A stretch of DNA of 64,000 nucleotides, from the NCBI GenBank assembly GCA_963682025.1, contig OY821519.1, positions 107,430,099 through 107,494,098 of the forward strand, read 5' to 3'. The position numbers and the translations under genes were made by a program. The DNA comes from Cordilura impudica (taxonomy: Eukaryota; Arthropoda; Insecta; Diptera; Scathophagidae). The notes beneath the pieces are model-generated. The model saw nothing but the letters and a program-made list of their open reading frames with translations. It had not been told where the DNA came from and ran no database searches. Below, in pieces: positions 45,037 through 56,584 of this stretch. The stretch's first letter is position 1. Each line of letters opens with the position of its first letter.

Positions 45037-45243
45037 ATGTAGTTTGATTAAAAAGCTTACAAGGACACAGAGACGGTCGGACGGATTAACTGACACACGG
45101 GCGACGCTAAATCGACTCAGAAAATGATTTCGAAAATAACTCTGAATCGATCGGTATAATAAAAGATGGGTCTAAGTCAAATATTTTTCGTAGTCACAAA
45201 TATTAGCACAAAGTCATTATACCCTAACCACATAGTGGGTACG
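45037..45243 (+). mobile_element. DINE-1-like family A copy 13, right-end fragment
   Basis: From TAGTTTGATTAAAAAGCTTA through a decayed GACGGTCGGACGG tract and CGATCGGTATAATAAAAGAT to CCCTAACCACATAGTGGG. The final GTATAGGG is replaced. There is no left part; 44830-45036 is unassigned. Confidence 0.75.
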
Positions 45244-45770
45244 GCCTTTTTGTTCCAACTTGGAATTATAGGAATCAATACATATGGGCGTTTCTGGACA
45301 TGTGATCAAGCTACTGAAACCGATGTCTTCCGATCGAGATGAAATTTGCACCAAGGTTAGTCCTATTGGATAGTAGTTTAGACGCAATTTTTCAACAAGA
45401 TCGGTACAGAACTCTCTGAGTTAGACGGGGTTAAAATTTGACATTTTGACCAAACAGGTGTTTTTTCTCATCCATGTAACTTTTTACCTATTTTTCTTAG
45501 CAAAATTTGTCCCAAATATCTAGTTTAGATAGATATTTCTTCAGTCTTTCGGAAAAAAAATTAAAAATAAAAAATTTTTTGACCTTGTTTTGCAAAATAA
45601 AAATTTTTTTTAAATTTTTTTTCAAAAAAGGAATTTTTTTTGCACAAAAGTTTTTCCTTTAAGAGCTTTTGGGTCGCTTAGTGGGATGCTAGTGGGATAT
45701 CTATCAAAAAAAAAAAAATATTTTATAACTCAAGACAGCGGTTTTTCAATTTTTACCATCTACACTAGGG
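45244..45770. other. Unclassified repeat-like sequence
   Basis: A segment with GATCGAGATGAAATTTGCAC, a CAAGATCGGTACAGAAC-like word and many A/T runs looks like a non-coding dispersed repeat of insects, but no partner is present in this window. No gene. Confidence 0.3.
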
Positions 45771-45771
45771 C

Positions 45772-46497
45772 GGGTCGATTTATAAGAGGCAAAAAAATCG
45801 CTCAAGTGACAAGGAAAACCATATTCTAGAGATCAAAATAAGAAACTTTGCCCAAGGAACCATACCACTAAAACGAATTCTGATGTCCCGACTTTTGACC
45901 TGTCTGCCTGTCTTTCTGTATGCCATGGGGCAACCCCATTCCCCTCATGCAATTGATCTGAAACTTGGCCCATAGTAGTCTTGTTGTGACTACAGATTAA
46001 TTTTGGGGTAGTCACGCATAGTCACGCATAGCCACGGAGTGATCTAAAAATTATTTACCCTCATCCGATCGATCTTTTTGAATAACATAACATAGTCGAG
46101 GGGTATGATTATTATTTATTAGCAGAGTAGAAGTTACGTATACGTATGAGTGTTAATTTTATTTTAATATTAAATCAAACATAGTCAACCCAATTCCAAA
46201 CAAAAAGTGATGATTTTTTGAAATGTTTGTACGGGGAACACCCCAGGGTCATTCCAGGGGGTATGCCACTGGCGTGGGTGGGTCGGCCCTCCAACGTTAG
46301 TGGGCCTCGATCATACATTTGGACTCAATTGGGGCACTCTAAATGGGTCAAAGTGAGACAGACAGATAGACAGGTCAAAATTCGGGAAATCAGAATTCGT
46401 TTTAGAGGTATGGTTTCTCCGTCAAAGTTTCTTATTTTGATCCCTAGAATACGATTTTCCTTGTCACTTGGGCGATTTTTAAAATCAACCCGCCCCA
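45772..46497 (+). mobile_element. Family C (GGGCGGG-ended) deletion derivative
   Basis: Left 45772-46076 matches the left arm at 7735-7985, and right 46209-46497 matches the right arm at 11770-11984. The ends are long inverted repeats: GGGCGGGTCGATTT and reversed ATCAACCCGCCCC, with GCTCAAGTGACAAGGAAAA and TTGATCCCTAGAATACGATT inside. The orphan gene is replaced by about 130 bp of other sequence. The left flank is CACTA and the right flank CAATA, so the target duplication is unclear. This copy shows that the arms of 7733-11984 belong together. Confidence 0.8.
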
Positions 46498-46831
46498 ATA
46501 TGCACTAATTTAAATTTTTTTCCTATTACTGTGTGCTTCTAAAACCTTAAAAATGAAATACATACTGAGAAACTAGACAAATTAGCCTTTCCGGTGGTGT
46601 ATAACGTAGCTACCTAACATTTCATACCTTCGATACTGTAACACCCGCAATATGTTAACCTTAGGAAAAAAAATCGCCTTTTTTCTATAGAAATGTTGAA
46701 AAATTATATTTGTTATTTATTTGTAATAATAAATAACTTAATATATAATTCTAAAAATAATAAAAATAAAAAAATAAATAATTTAATAAAATTTAATTTT
46801 AATCACATTAGGTCCATTTATAACATAACAA
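46498..46831. other. AT-rich spacer
   Basis: AT-rich, with AATAA-like runs; nothing recognised. Confidence 0.5.
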
Positions 46832-48377
46832 TTTATACCCTATACCAATATGTGGTTTGGGTATAATGACATTGTGCTGCTGTTTGTAACTACCGAAAAT
46901 ATTTGACCTAGACCCATCTTTTATTATACCGATCGAATCAGAATCACTATCTGATTCGATTTAACGATGTCCGTCCGTCCGTCAGTCCGTCTGTGTGTCC
47001 ATGTAAAGCTTGTAATCAAACTGCAGGTCGCAAATATGAATATATTTTGACGAAATTTGGTATATAAGCTTTTGTTTGCCATGGGATGAACGCTATTGAA
47101 ATTGGTGGGAATCGGTCTATGTTCAGACCTAGCCCCCATACAAATGGCCCCTATGAAATCGACTTAAATTGCCATAAGATACAAATTATCATATAAATCT
47201 TATTCAAATTGGGTTTGTATGTGTTTATTACATCCATTAATCACTAGTCCCAAAATGATCTATATGGGACAACTCTTAGTCATAGGCCCCACATAGACCT
47301 GCTTCCCGATCTTCACTTAAATCTATCAAAAAACAAAACAAGTAACAAAATTATAGTCGGTATAGACGATACCCTATACCATGCGTTTAGAAACCCTATC
47401 TCTTAGGACCAACTAACTAGACATCGAAAATAAGCAAAAACCAAATTTGAGTGGGATTTTTATTAATTTTTTTGGCTGCAGATATGAAAAAGTTCATATC
47501 GGATGCTATATCTATATGGGGCCTAGGTCCAAAAATGGACCGATCCTGATCATGTTTGGAAAAGTCTCTTGTATTTTGCAAAAATATATACAAACAAAAT
47601 TTGAGAAGAATCAATGCAATATTTTTGTTTTTTAATAGATTTAAGTGAAGATCGGGAAGCAGCTCTATATGGGGTCAAAGGTATCATTTTTGGACTACTC
47701 ATTAATGGATGTAATGAACGCATACAAACCCAATTTGAGTAAGATCTATATGACAATTTGGATCTTATGGCAATTTATGTCGATTTCATATGGGTAATTT
47801 GTATGGGGGCTAGGTCTAAACATGGACCGATTCTCACCAATTTCAACAGCGTTCATCCCATGGCCGATGAAAGCTTATGTACCAAATTTCATCAAAAGAC
47901 ATTTATATTTGCGACCTGCAGTTTGATTACAAGCTTTACATGGACACACAGACGGACGGACGGACGGACGGACATTGTTAAATCAACTCAGAAAGTGATT
48001 CTGATTCGATCGGTATAATTAAAGATGGGTCTAGGTCAAATATTTTTGGTTGTTACAAACAGCAGCACAAAGTCATTATACCCAAACCACATAGTGGTAT
48101 AGGGCATAAATATTGCACTGATTCTTCTCAAATTTTGTGTGCATATGTATATTTTTGCAAAATACAAGAGATGTTTGGTAACATGGTCAGGATCGGTCCA
48201 TTTTTGGGCCTAGTCCCCATATAGATATAGCATCAGATATGAAATTTTTCATATCTGATTTGGTTTATGCTTATTTTCTATATCCAGTTAATTGGGTCTG
48301 AGAGATAGGGTCTCTAAACGCATGGTATAGGGTATCATATAGTCGGTCTACACCGACTATAATTTTCTTGCTTGTTT
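46832..48377 (-). mobile_element. DINE-1-like element, family A copy 14, split by copy 15
   Basis: The left part (46832-47335) runs from TATACCCTATACCAATATGT to TCTATCAAAAAACAAAA. The right part (about 48112-48377) resumes with ATATTGCACTGATTCTTCTC and ends CACCGACTATAATTTTCTTG. Joining them restores the normal family sequence CAAAAATATTGC without extra bases. Confidence 0.88.
47336..48111 (+). mobile_element. DINE-1-like element, family A copy 15 (nested in copy 14)
   Basis: CAAGTAACAAAATTATAGTC to CCACATAGTGGTATAGGGCATAA. The palindrome has lost part of its second half (GGTATAGACGATACCC). The microsatellite is at 47950-47972. The insertion lies in a run of A (T on the other strand) with no target duplication, consistent with Helentron-type insertion. 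Confidence 0.9.
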
Positions 48378-49090
48378 TAAATTAATTTATTGTAGCTGAT
48401 GAAGTATTTATGTTTTTAAATTTTTAAATACCCAGTCTTTCATCCAGCTTATTTATCGCCTTTATTTGCTGATTTTTCGGCAATCTTTTCTTGGCGTTAC
48501 TAGGTTGAGCTATGGTATATGGTATAAATATCAAAAAATATATAGCCCATAGTTCCTTCCAGATATACAGTAAGACTCTGTAAAAATTTCTGGAAGATCG
48601 GTCCAATGGCCGAGCATCCTGTACATACATACATATTTTCGCTTTTGCTTATCTGCGTAAATGTTTAATTAAAATTGATACAATCGATTCACATGTTATC
48701 CGTCGAATAATCGAAGATGTCGCTAACAATATCATTAATAATATCACTAATACTAAACAGTAGAAAAAAGAGAATAATGTTTCTGAGTTGCATCTGGTTA
48801 ATACTAAATTTTAACTGAAATTCTTTTCTTTAGAAGAAAGGAAACCAAAGCACATATTTTACATTACTTTCAATTATGATTAATAATTATTTCCGTGTTT
48901 CTTATAAGCATTTAAATATAAGGACTATCGTAATAATGGTGTAATTAAAACTAAATCGTTTATCTTTTGAACTTAATTAATTCATTGCTTATACTTGTTG
49001 TTAAGTGATTATGTACAAGACATAAGCAAATAAATATTCAATTAAGATTTACGTTTATATATGTACAGTTTTAACGCATATATATTATTT
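48378..49090. other. Unassigned sequence
   Basis: A 68-codon minus-strand frame (48424-48630) has no recognised domain. The words CTGGAAGATCGGTCCAATGG suggest another dispersed repeat. The rest is AT-rich. Confidence 0.4.
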
Positions 49091-49540
49091 TCAGGTGCTA
49101 ATTTCGAAAAACGAATTTCACATATCTGCTTCATTTGATATTTTCAATACAACTGTACTGCCGACAATGAATTTAAATTTTTAACACAACTTTCAAGATT
49201 TTCCAGTTCAGCTTTTTTATAATTTTTTTTCTTCTGGGCTGCTTCCAATTTCCTTTTATTTTCTGCAACAGTCTTTGATATATCATCAAACTATCTTGTC
49301 ATAAAACTCATTGCTTCATTGCAAACAGACATGTTATCAAGTTTATTTAACTCCTCTTTGATCCCATTGAACTCAAACTGCAACACTAGTATCACACAGA
49401 TAACAAGCAAATTCTTTACTTTCATTATTTAGTAGATGTTCGTACATACATTTGTCCAATGTTGTGTAAAATACATTTTACAATTGCCACATAGCTTACG
49501 GTTGTTTTTTGTGTTGCAACAAGTTTTAACATTTATCTAC
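49090..49540 (-). pseudogene. LINE ORF1-like fragment (zinc finger plus coiled coil)
   Basis: On the minus strand the reading has CCNTKNNRKLCGNCKMYFTQ, then after breaks FACYLCDT-like words, then EFNGIKEELNKLDNMSVC, MSFMTR and SKTVAENKRKLEAAQK, then KAELENLESCVKNLNSLS. A cysteine-rich PHD-like module followed by a lysine/glutamate-rich coiled coil is typical of ORF1 proteins of jockey/CR1-type LINEs, which bind element RNA. It lies head to head with an RT fragment of opposite orientation starting right after 49540. Confidence 0.5.
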
Positions 49541-51240
49541 GCCCAATCCAAATGATCTCAACAAACAGCGACGTACATCTAGTCATCTTGATGCCGTCTA
49601 CTTTTAATGAAACCATCAAACTCGGAACAAAACAACTAAATATTATTCCTCCTAGAAAGTCGATCTTCATTTCACGGATGATGTTGAGAATTGCATAAAA
49701 TCGAAATTAAACTTCACCCCGGATTTTTCAGTTTTAATCAAGAAATTCTCATATTCTGAACCGAAAGGTATAACTTTAATCAGGCCAACAGTGTCTTTTG
49801 GTCTCTACGACAAAATTGTTTATCGGGCATTTTGGCCCAATAATACATTCGTACGTGAGTATATTATTAAGAATAACCCTAAAAGTTTATCTGTTCCTTT
49901 GAACATCATGTTTAACACATCCATCAGATATGGTTACTTTCTAATTGCTGGAGAAATTCATATGTCATTCCGTTATTTAAATCCGCTTGTAAATATGAAA
50001 TTCAAGAAATTTATCACAGACTACTGGAGCCATAAGATACCATCTTTGATATCACCATTTCAACATGGCTCTCGGAATGGTTGCTCAAATATAACTATTT
50101 TTTTACAATTAACTACTTTAGTCAACCGAGGATTTAAAAATAGTAAGTATACTGATGCTATAGAGAACTACTTTAGCAAGGCGTTTGATAAAGTTACCCA
50201 TAATCTTCTTCAAGAAAAAATTAAATTTGTTGGGGTTTACTCCCAATAGTCTAAAATGAATCAAGTCTTACTTACCTGATAGACAGCAGAATGTTAAATA
50301 TAAAGATGAAACATTCAACAATACAAATGTCATATCAGGAGTTCCGCAAGGCAGCCATCTGGGTCTAACTCTTCTTTCCTTATTTATAAAAGGTCTTCCG
50401 AACACTACTAAATTTTCCAATATAATAATGTATGCTGATGATGTTCAAATCTTCCTCACTTACAATGAAAAGAGTGATCACTTAGATCTACAGATGGACC
50501 TTGATAAATTCTTTATAACCTTAATGGAAGTGAATATGAAAAAGTCTAAATACATGCGATTTTCAAGAAGAAACTATATAAATGTAAATTTCTCTTTGGG
50601 TGGACCACCGTTGGTAGTAGTTCATACTTTTCTGGATCTGGGGATTTTGTTTGATGCCAAACTGAGTTTAATTTCACACCTCAATATGACGGTCAATAAA
50701 GCTGGAGGTGTACTGGCTTTTATGAAGCAATGGGCCAAGTCATTTTCTGATCCCTATATCACTAAACAGATATAAAATCCTTCGTAAGACCTATATTTGA
50801 ATATGGCTCAATTATCTGGGATCCTTTATATAATATCCACATAGATCAAATTGAATTCACTCAAAAACAATTTATTTGTGGTGTTTTTCTTGAAATCCGG
50901 CAAAAAATTTGCCATCTTATGCCAGTAGATTAGCGCTAGTTAAATTGCCAATACTTAAGAGCCGTAGCTGAATGTGCCGTTTTTGCTAAATCTGAGTAAT
51001 CATGATGTATCGTCAGAACTTTTGTTACGCAATATTTCATTTAATGTTCCTCACTGACCTACGCGTTACTTTCATCTACTCTCAATTCCCGTTTTCCATA
51101 CCAACTATATCAACACCTATCCGTTAACAAGATTATGTACTAACTTTAATGGTTTTTATCAATCTGTTAAATTTTGTCTAAATATTACTATTGTAAAACG
51201 TAACATTATTCTGTATTTTAGATTAAAATAAGATAAGTGA
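49541..51240 (+). pseudogene. Non-LTR reverse transcriptase pseudogene (jockey/CR1-like)
   Basis: The first recognisable words are KVDLHFTDDVENCIKSKLNF (about 49660) and KSLSVPLNIMFNTSIRYGYF. After a corrupted stretch come ISPFQHGSRNGCSNITIFLQ, NYFSKAFDKVTHNLLQEKIK, SGVPQGSHLGLTLLSLFI (near 50335) and the catalytic MYADDVQIFLTY (50428-50463). HTFLDLGILFDAKLSLISHL and a final SFVRPIFEYGSIIWDP block follow, the usual RT palm and thumb order. Several frameshifts and stops are present. The end is near the ATAAGTGAATAAA before 51249. The endonuclease is missing apart from a possible remnant near the left edge. Confidence 0.72.
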
Positions 51241-51248
51241 ATAAAAAA

Positions 51249-51821
51249 ACAAGTAAGAAATTATAGTCGGTCTAGAACGACCATACGATAGCCTATAGCA
51301 TGGTTTAGAGACCCTATCTGTTTGGTCCAACTAATTGAATATAGAAAATAAGCATGAAGCAATTGGAGATGAATTGTTTTTAATTTTTTTTGGCTGCAGA
51401 TATCAAAAAGTTCATATCGGGTGCTATATTTATATGGCGTCAAGTTCGAAAAATGGGCCGATCCTGACCATATTTGACAAAGTCACTTACAAAATATATG
51501 CAAACCAAATTTTAGAAAAATCTGAGCAATATTTTTGTTTTTTGATAGATTAAAGTGAAGATCGGCAAGCAACTCTATATGGGGCTGTGACAAGCAATTG
51601 CCATATGGGTTTTTTTTTGGCTAAATGGATGTAATAAAGACACACAAACCCATTCTCACTGAGATTTATGTGATAATTTGGATCTTATAACAATTTTAGT
51701 TGATTTCATAGGGGTCATTTGTATAGGGACTAGGTCTGAACATCCACCGAATTTCACCAACTTCAATAGCATTCGTGCCATACCAATTGAAGTTTACATA
51801 CCAAATTTCAACAAAAAAAAT
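51249..51821 (+). mobile_element. DINE-1-like family A copy 16, left part (split)
   Basis: CAAGTAAGAAATTATAGTCG, a mutated palindrome (GGTCTAGAACGACCATA), then the normal body to CATACCAAATTTCAACAAAA. There a 2.1-kb insertion with the minisatellite begins. It belongs to the older subfamily. Confidence 0.82.
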
Positions 51822-53915
51822 CATGTGAGTCCGATCACAAGGGAGATGTGTAAACATCTAATAATTAAAGAAAACATCAACATCATATTTTCCAGTGCAT
51901 AAAAAATAAGTCGATTATGCTGTTTTCTGAAATTCAATTGATGTTTTCTGAAATGCAATTGATGTTTTCTGAAATTCAATTGATGTTTTCTGAAATACAA
52001 TTAATGTTCTCAGCAACTCAAATAATGCTTTTTGAAATTCAATTGATGTTTTCTGAAATTCTACTTATGTTTTCTGAAATTCAAATGATGTTTTCTGAAA
52101 TACAATTGATGTTTTCTGAAATTCTATTGATGATTTCTGAAATTCAATTGACGTTTTCTGAAACTCGAATGATGTTTTCTGAAATTATATTAATATTTTC
52201 TGAAATTCTATTTATGTTTTCTGAAAGTCAAATGATGTTTTCTGAAATAAAATTGATGTTTTCTGAAATACAATTGATGTTTTCTGAAATTCTATTGATG
52301 ATTTCTGAAATACAATTAATGTTCTCAGCAATTCAAATAATGCTTTTTGAAATTCAATTGATGTTTTCTGAAATTCTATTTATGTTTTCTGAAATTCAAA
52401 TGATGTTTTCTGAAATGCAATTGATGTTTTCTGAAATTCTATTGATGTTTTCTGAAATACAATTAATGTTCTCAGCAACTCAAATAATGCTTTTTGAAAT
52501 TCAATTGATGTTTTCTGAAATTCTATTTATGTTTTCTGAAATTCAAATGATGTTTTCTGAAATACAATTGATGTTTTCTGAAATTTTATTGATGTTTTCT
52601 GAAATTCAATTGACGTTTTCTGAAACCCGAATGATGTTTTCTGAAATTATATTAATATTTTCTGAAATTCTATTTATGTTTTCTGAAAGTCAAATGATGT
52701 TTTCTGAAGTAATATTGATGTTTTCAGAAATACAATTGATGTTTTCTGAAATTCTATTGATGATTTCTGAAATTCGATTGACGTTTTCTGAAACTCAATT
52801 GATGTTTTCTGAAATAAAATTGATGTTTTCTGAAATACAATTGATGTTTTCTGAAATCCTATTGATGTTTTCTGAAATTCTACTTATGTTTTCTGAAATC
52901 CAGATGATGTTTTCTGAAATACAATTGATGTTTTTTGAAATACAATTGATGTTTTCTGAAATTCTGTTGATGTTTTCTGAAATTCAATTGATGTTTTCTG
53001 AAACTCGAATGATTTTTTCTGAAATTATATTGATGTTTTCTGAAATTCAAATGATGATTTCTGAAACTCGAATGATGTTTTCTGAAATTATATTGATGTT
53101 TTCTGAAACTCAATTGATGTTTTCTGAAATTTTATTGATGTTTTCTAAAAAACAGTTTATGTTTTCTGAAATTCTATTGATGTTTTCTGAAATACAATTG
53201 ATGTTTTCTGAAATTATATTGATGGTTTCTGAAATTCTGTTTATGTTTTCTGAAATTCAAATGATGTTTTCTTAAATTATATTGATGGTTTCTGAAATAC
53301 AGTTGAGGTTTTCTGAAATTATATTGATGTTTTCTGAAATTCTATTTATGTTTTCTGAAATTCAAATGATGTTTTCTGAAATTCTATTTATGTTTTCTGA
53401 AATTATATTGATGTTTTCTGAAATTCTATTTATGTTTTCTGAAATTCAAATGATGTTTTCTGAAATTCTATTTATGTTTTCTGAAATTCAAGTGATGTTT
53501 TCTGAAATTATATTGATGTCTTCTGAAATTCTATTTATGTTTTCTGAAATTCAAATGATGTTTTCTGAAATTCTATTTATGTTTTCTGAAATTCAAGTGA
53601 TGTTTTCTGAAATTCTATTGATGTTTTCTGAAATTCAATTGATGTTTTCTGAAACTCGAAAGATGTTTTCTGAAATTATATTGATGGATTCTGAAATACA
53701 ATTGATGTTTTCTTGAATACAATTGATGTTTTCTGAAAGACAATTGGAAAATGTTTAGAAAAGAACATATCATAATTTTTTCACAAATACAGTCAGATAA
53801 AGTCACACCGATTTACACTTCAGCTCACACCGATGTGTTACGCTGTTTTTGCGATTGTATTGTGAAATAGAAATTTACCCCCATTTACCCCCCTGCGCGT
53901 ATAGATGTTTACACA
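51822..53915. mobile_element. Insertion carrying the 21-bp minisatellite
   Basis: The block between the two halves of DINE-like copy 16. GATGTGTAAACATCTA (51844-51859) near the left edge is matched by its exact reverse complement TAGATGTTTACACATC (53903-53918) at the right edge. Right of the array is about 170 bp of unique sequence with CACACCGAT repeated twice and ATTTACCCCC twice. The target duplication is uncertain: AACAAAAA and ATCAAAAA flank the block, which could be an 8-bp duplication with one change. Class unknown. Confidence 0.55.
51918..53755 (+). repeat. 21-bp minisatellite, about 87 units, with open reading frame
   Basis: The consensus unit is GATGTTTTCTGAAAT plus six variable bases (often TCAATT). 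The period of 21 keeps one plus-strand frame open for 452 codons (51917-53275), reading MFSEIQL-type heptads. A GAA to TAA change ends it, and a 144-codon frame follows (53282-53716). A higher-order repeat of 462 bp (22 units) is visible: the marked unit TTAATGTTCTCAGCAACTC starts at 52001 and 52463, and ACGTTTTCTGAAAC-CGAATG lies at 52151 and 52613. No start context or promoter marks it as a gene; the open frame can follow simply from a stop-free unit. Confidence 0.9.
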
Positions 53916-54104
53916 TCAAAAATATTCATATTTGCGACTTGTAGTTTGATTACAAGGTTTACATGGACATACAGATGGACGGACATCGTTATATCCAATC
54001 AGTTAGTGATTCTGATTCTATCGGTTAAATAAAAGATGGGTCTAGGTCAAATATTTTTGGTAGTTACAAACAGCAGCACTAACAGCAGCATTATACCCAA
54101 ACCA
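53916..54104 (+). mobile_element. DINE-1-like family A copy 16, right part (split)
   Basis: Resumes AAATATTCATATTTGCGACT, GTTTGATTACAAGGTTTACA, a very short GACGGACAT, GATGGGTCTAGGTCAAATA and CCCAAACCACAT. The end is fused to copy 17, so the usual GTGGTATAGGG is replaced by a mirror-image GTGGTTT. Confidence 0.82.
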
Positions 54105-55050
54105 CATATGTGGTTTGTAGCTACCTAAAATATTTGATCTAGACCCATCATTTATTGTACCGATCGACTCACAATGACTATCTCAGAATGTCTTCTGTTA
54201 GCGGTGTCCGTCGGTCCGTCTGTGTGACCATGTAAACCTTATATTCCAACTAAAGGTCGCAAATATGAATATGTTTTGAATAATTTTAGTATATCAGCTT
54301 ATATTGGCTATAGCACCAACGAGATTGAAATTGGTGAAAATCGGTGGATTTTCAGACCTAGTAATAACCCCTATGCGGTCGACTTAAATTGCCGTAATAT
54401 CTAAATTATCATATAGATGTTGGCCAAATTGGGTTTGTGTTTATTTATTACATCCATTTATCATTAGTCCAAAAATAACGTTGTATGACAATTTTTAGTC
54501 ATAGCCCACATATGAAGCTGATGCTTGTTTGTATAAGTTTATTTTACAAAAAAAAAATAAGTGACTTAGCAAATATGATCAGAAACTGGTGAAATTCGGT
54601 CCATGTTCAGACCTAGTCCCCATACGAATGACACTTATGAAATCGACATAAATTGCCAATAAGATCCAAATTATCATATAGATCTCTGTCAAATTGGGTT
54701 CATATGTGCTTATTATATCCATTAATCAGTAGTCCTAAAATAAACCTATATGACAATTTTTAGTCATATGCCCCATATAGAGCTGCTTCCGGATCTTCAC
54801 TTAAATCTATCAAAAAAACAAAAACATTGCACAAATTTTCCTCAAATTTATTTTGCATATAAATTTTTTTTAAATAAAAGTGACTTTACCGTCCATCTTT
54901 CGACCTAGTCTCTATAAAAATATAGCACCCGAAATGAACTTTTTCATATCCGAAGGCAAAAAAATTAATAACAATGCCACTCAAATTTGGTTTATGCTTA
55001 TTTACTATATCTAATTAGTTGGAAATAAGAGTAGTATAGGGTATCGTGTA
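54105..55050 (-). mobile_element. DINE-1-like family A copy 17/18, with internal duplication
   Basis: Minus orientation. It starts at the fused hairpin, has a short CCGTCGGTCCGTC tract, and reaches TAGTCATAGCCCACATATGA. At about 54583 it goes back to GAAATTCGGTCCATGTTCAG and repeats about 200 bp (ATTGCCAATAAGATCCAAAT to TAGTCATATGCCCCATATAG). It then finishes with AATTTGGTTTATGCTTATTT and GTATAGGGTATCG. Two copies recombined, or a partial tandem duplication, explain this. Confidence 0.78.
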
Positions 55051-56584
55051 TGGGATGGTGATTTTTCTGAATGCATTGAAATTCATTTTTAAGTAACAAA
55101 AGTCACCTTTTCACTTGAACACTTTTCCGGAATAACAGGATGCGGCTTAATAGCTTTTATTTTTGTCGTCATTATTGTTAGTTTTGACTGAAATCGTTAA
55201 TAACACAGCTATTAATATAACGCTGGTAGTGGAATAATTTACATTTTCAAAGGTCATGTGTTGACACTGTTCCTTTAAGAGCTAATGGATTCAAACTTGT
55301 CTTAGTTTGGCGAAGTTTATACAAATAATTGAATTTCCTAAAATATAATACAAATACATTTTAAAGATATATTCTTCGTAAAGCAAAACTTGTTCAATCC
55401 TAGCAAGAGTTCAATTTAAAAACATAACATTTTGTTGCAAACAAAGGACACTTTCGTAAAAAGAAAGATAATTATAAAGTTTTTTTGCAGGCATCTAATC
55501 TGATTTTAAAGTACCACGACATATCCGTCGACTTTTACGTTACTCGTATGTGTAAGCTTTGAGCAACTACTATGCTCGAAAAGTACACAGAAAAAAAAAC
55601 TAGTTTATTGTGGCGACAAAAATGTGTTGCCATCCTTATTGTTCGGTTGCAGCAATTATGCTGATATAGCTCATATTCAAAATATTTCAAATTATTCGAT
55701 TGACAACTAATTTGATTGAAAAAAGTAATTAGTTTTCTCGGTATATTCGAAATATATTAATATCAAAACTACATTATTCTATAAAATATTTACTTAACTG
55801 AAATCATCACACTGTTAAAATTGTTTACGTATGGTTTTCATTCTGGTCATTTAATTTCAATCTGCATTGGTATAAATTTCAATTCCTAGTTCCGTATATT
55901 GGTTAAAGTAGCTTTGTCTATCAGTCATTATGCTAAATTATGGCATCATACAAAAAGGATATGCGAGCATTGTGAACCTTATATTGAAGCTCCTACTTAA
56001 TTCTTAAATTATGTTAAAATAAACAGTATCAAATAGAACGTTTTTTCCAAAATAAAGTTTATCGAAATCTAGAGTTTTCTTAGAACTAGCTATTGTATTT
56101 TCAGCTAGAGTGGAAATATTAACTTATGATAGAATATTTATCCTTTCACTTTAATGTGAAAAACTGAATACTTTTTGTGATGACATATTTAGTTTTTCTA
56201 TGCCCCCATATTACCAGATAGTCACTAACTTATTGTGTGTGTTGCTTTTAAACTAACTTTAAACAAATATTTTCTTCATATGGCCGTATAAATTCGTTAT
56301 GCTTTCTAGTATTTGCAGCCTTTCAAAACACAGTATTCACATCTACGTTTATTTTCATGTTTTTGCTACGGTTATGTAAAGTTGGTATGAAAAAGAAACC
56401 TCAAAAAAGATTAAAACAACAAAAGGAAATTAACAATGTACATATATACATAAATGTTTATACATAGATTGCATTTCAGACTTGTTTATAAGGGTTAAAA
56501 TTTATACGAGGGCATTGTAAAAATTGTTCACAGAAAAAAAATTTTTATATCAGTCTTTATAACGTATTTAAAATAACTAGCAGA
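55051..56584. other. AT-rich stretch without recognisable feature
   Basis: About 1.5 kb. No open frame of note, no inverted termini and no similarity to other window repeats were seen. It may be the least repetitive interval in the window. Confidence 0.5.

Noticed and set aside
47758..48018. Recurring 60-86-codon frame containing ARSEHGPILTNFNSVHPMAD and HRRTDGRTD.
   Set aside because: This is the microsatellite half of family A. The RTDGRTD part is the translated GACG repeat.
52880..53113. Minus-strand frame of NFRKHQL heptads in the 21-bp array.
   Set aside because: The opposite reading of the same satellite; one open minus frame is expected from the unit.
51918..53755. CRISPR array.
   Set aside because: Units are contiguous 21-bp tandem repeats with no unique spacers of constant length, in a eukaryotic context.
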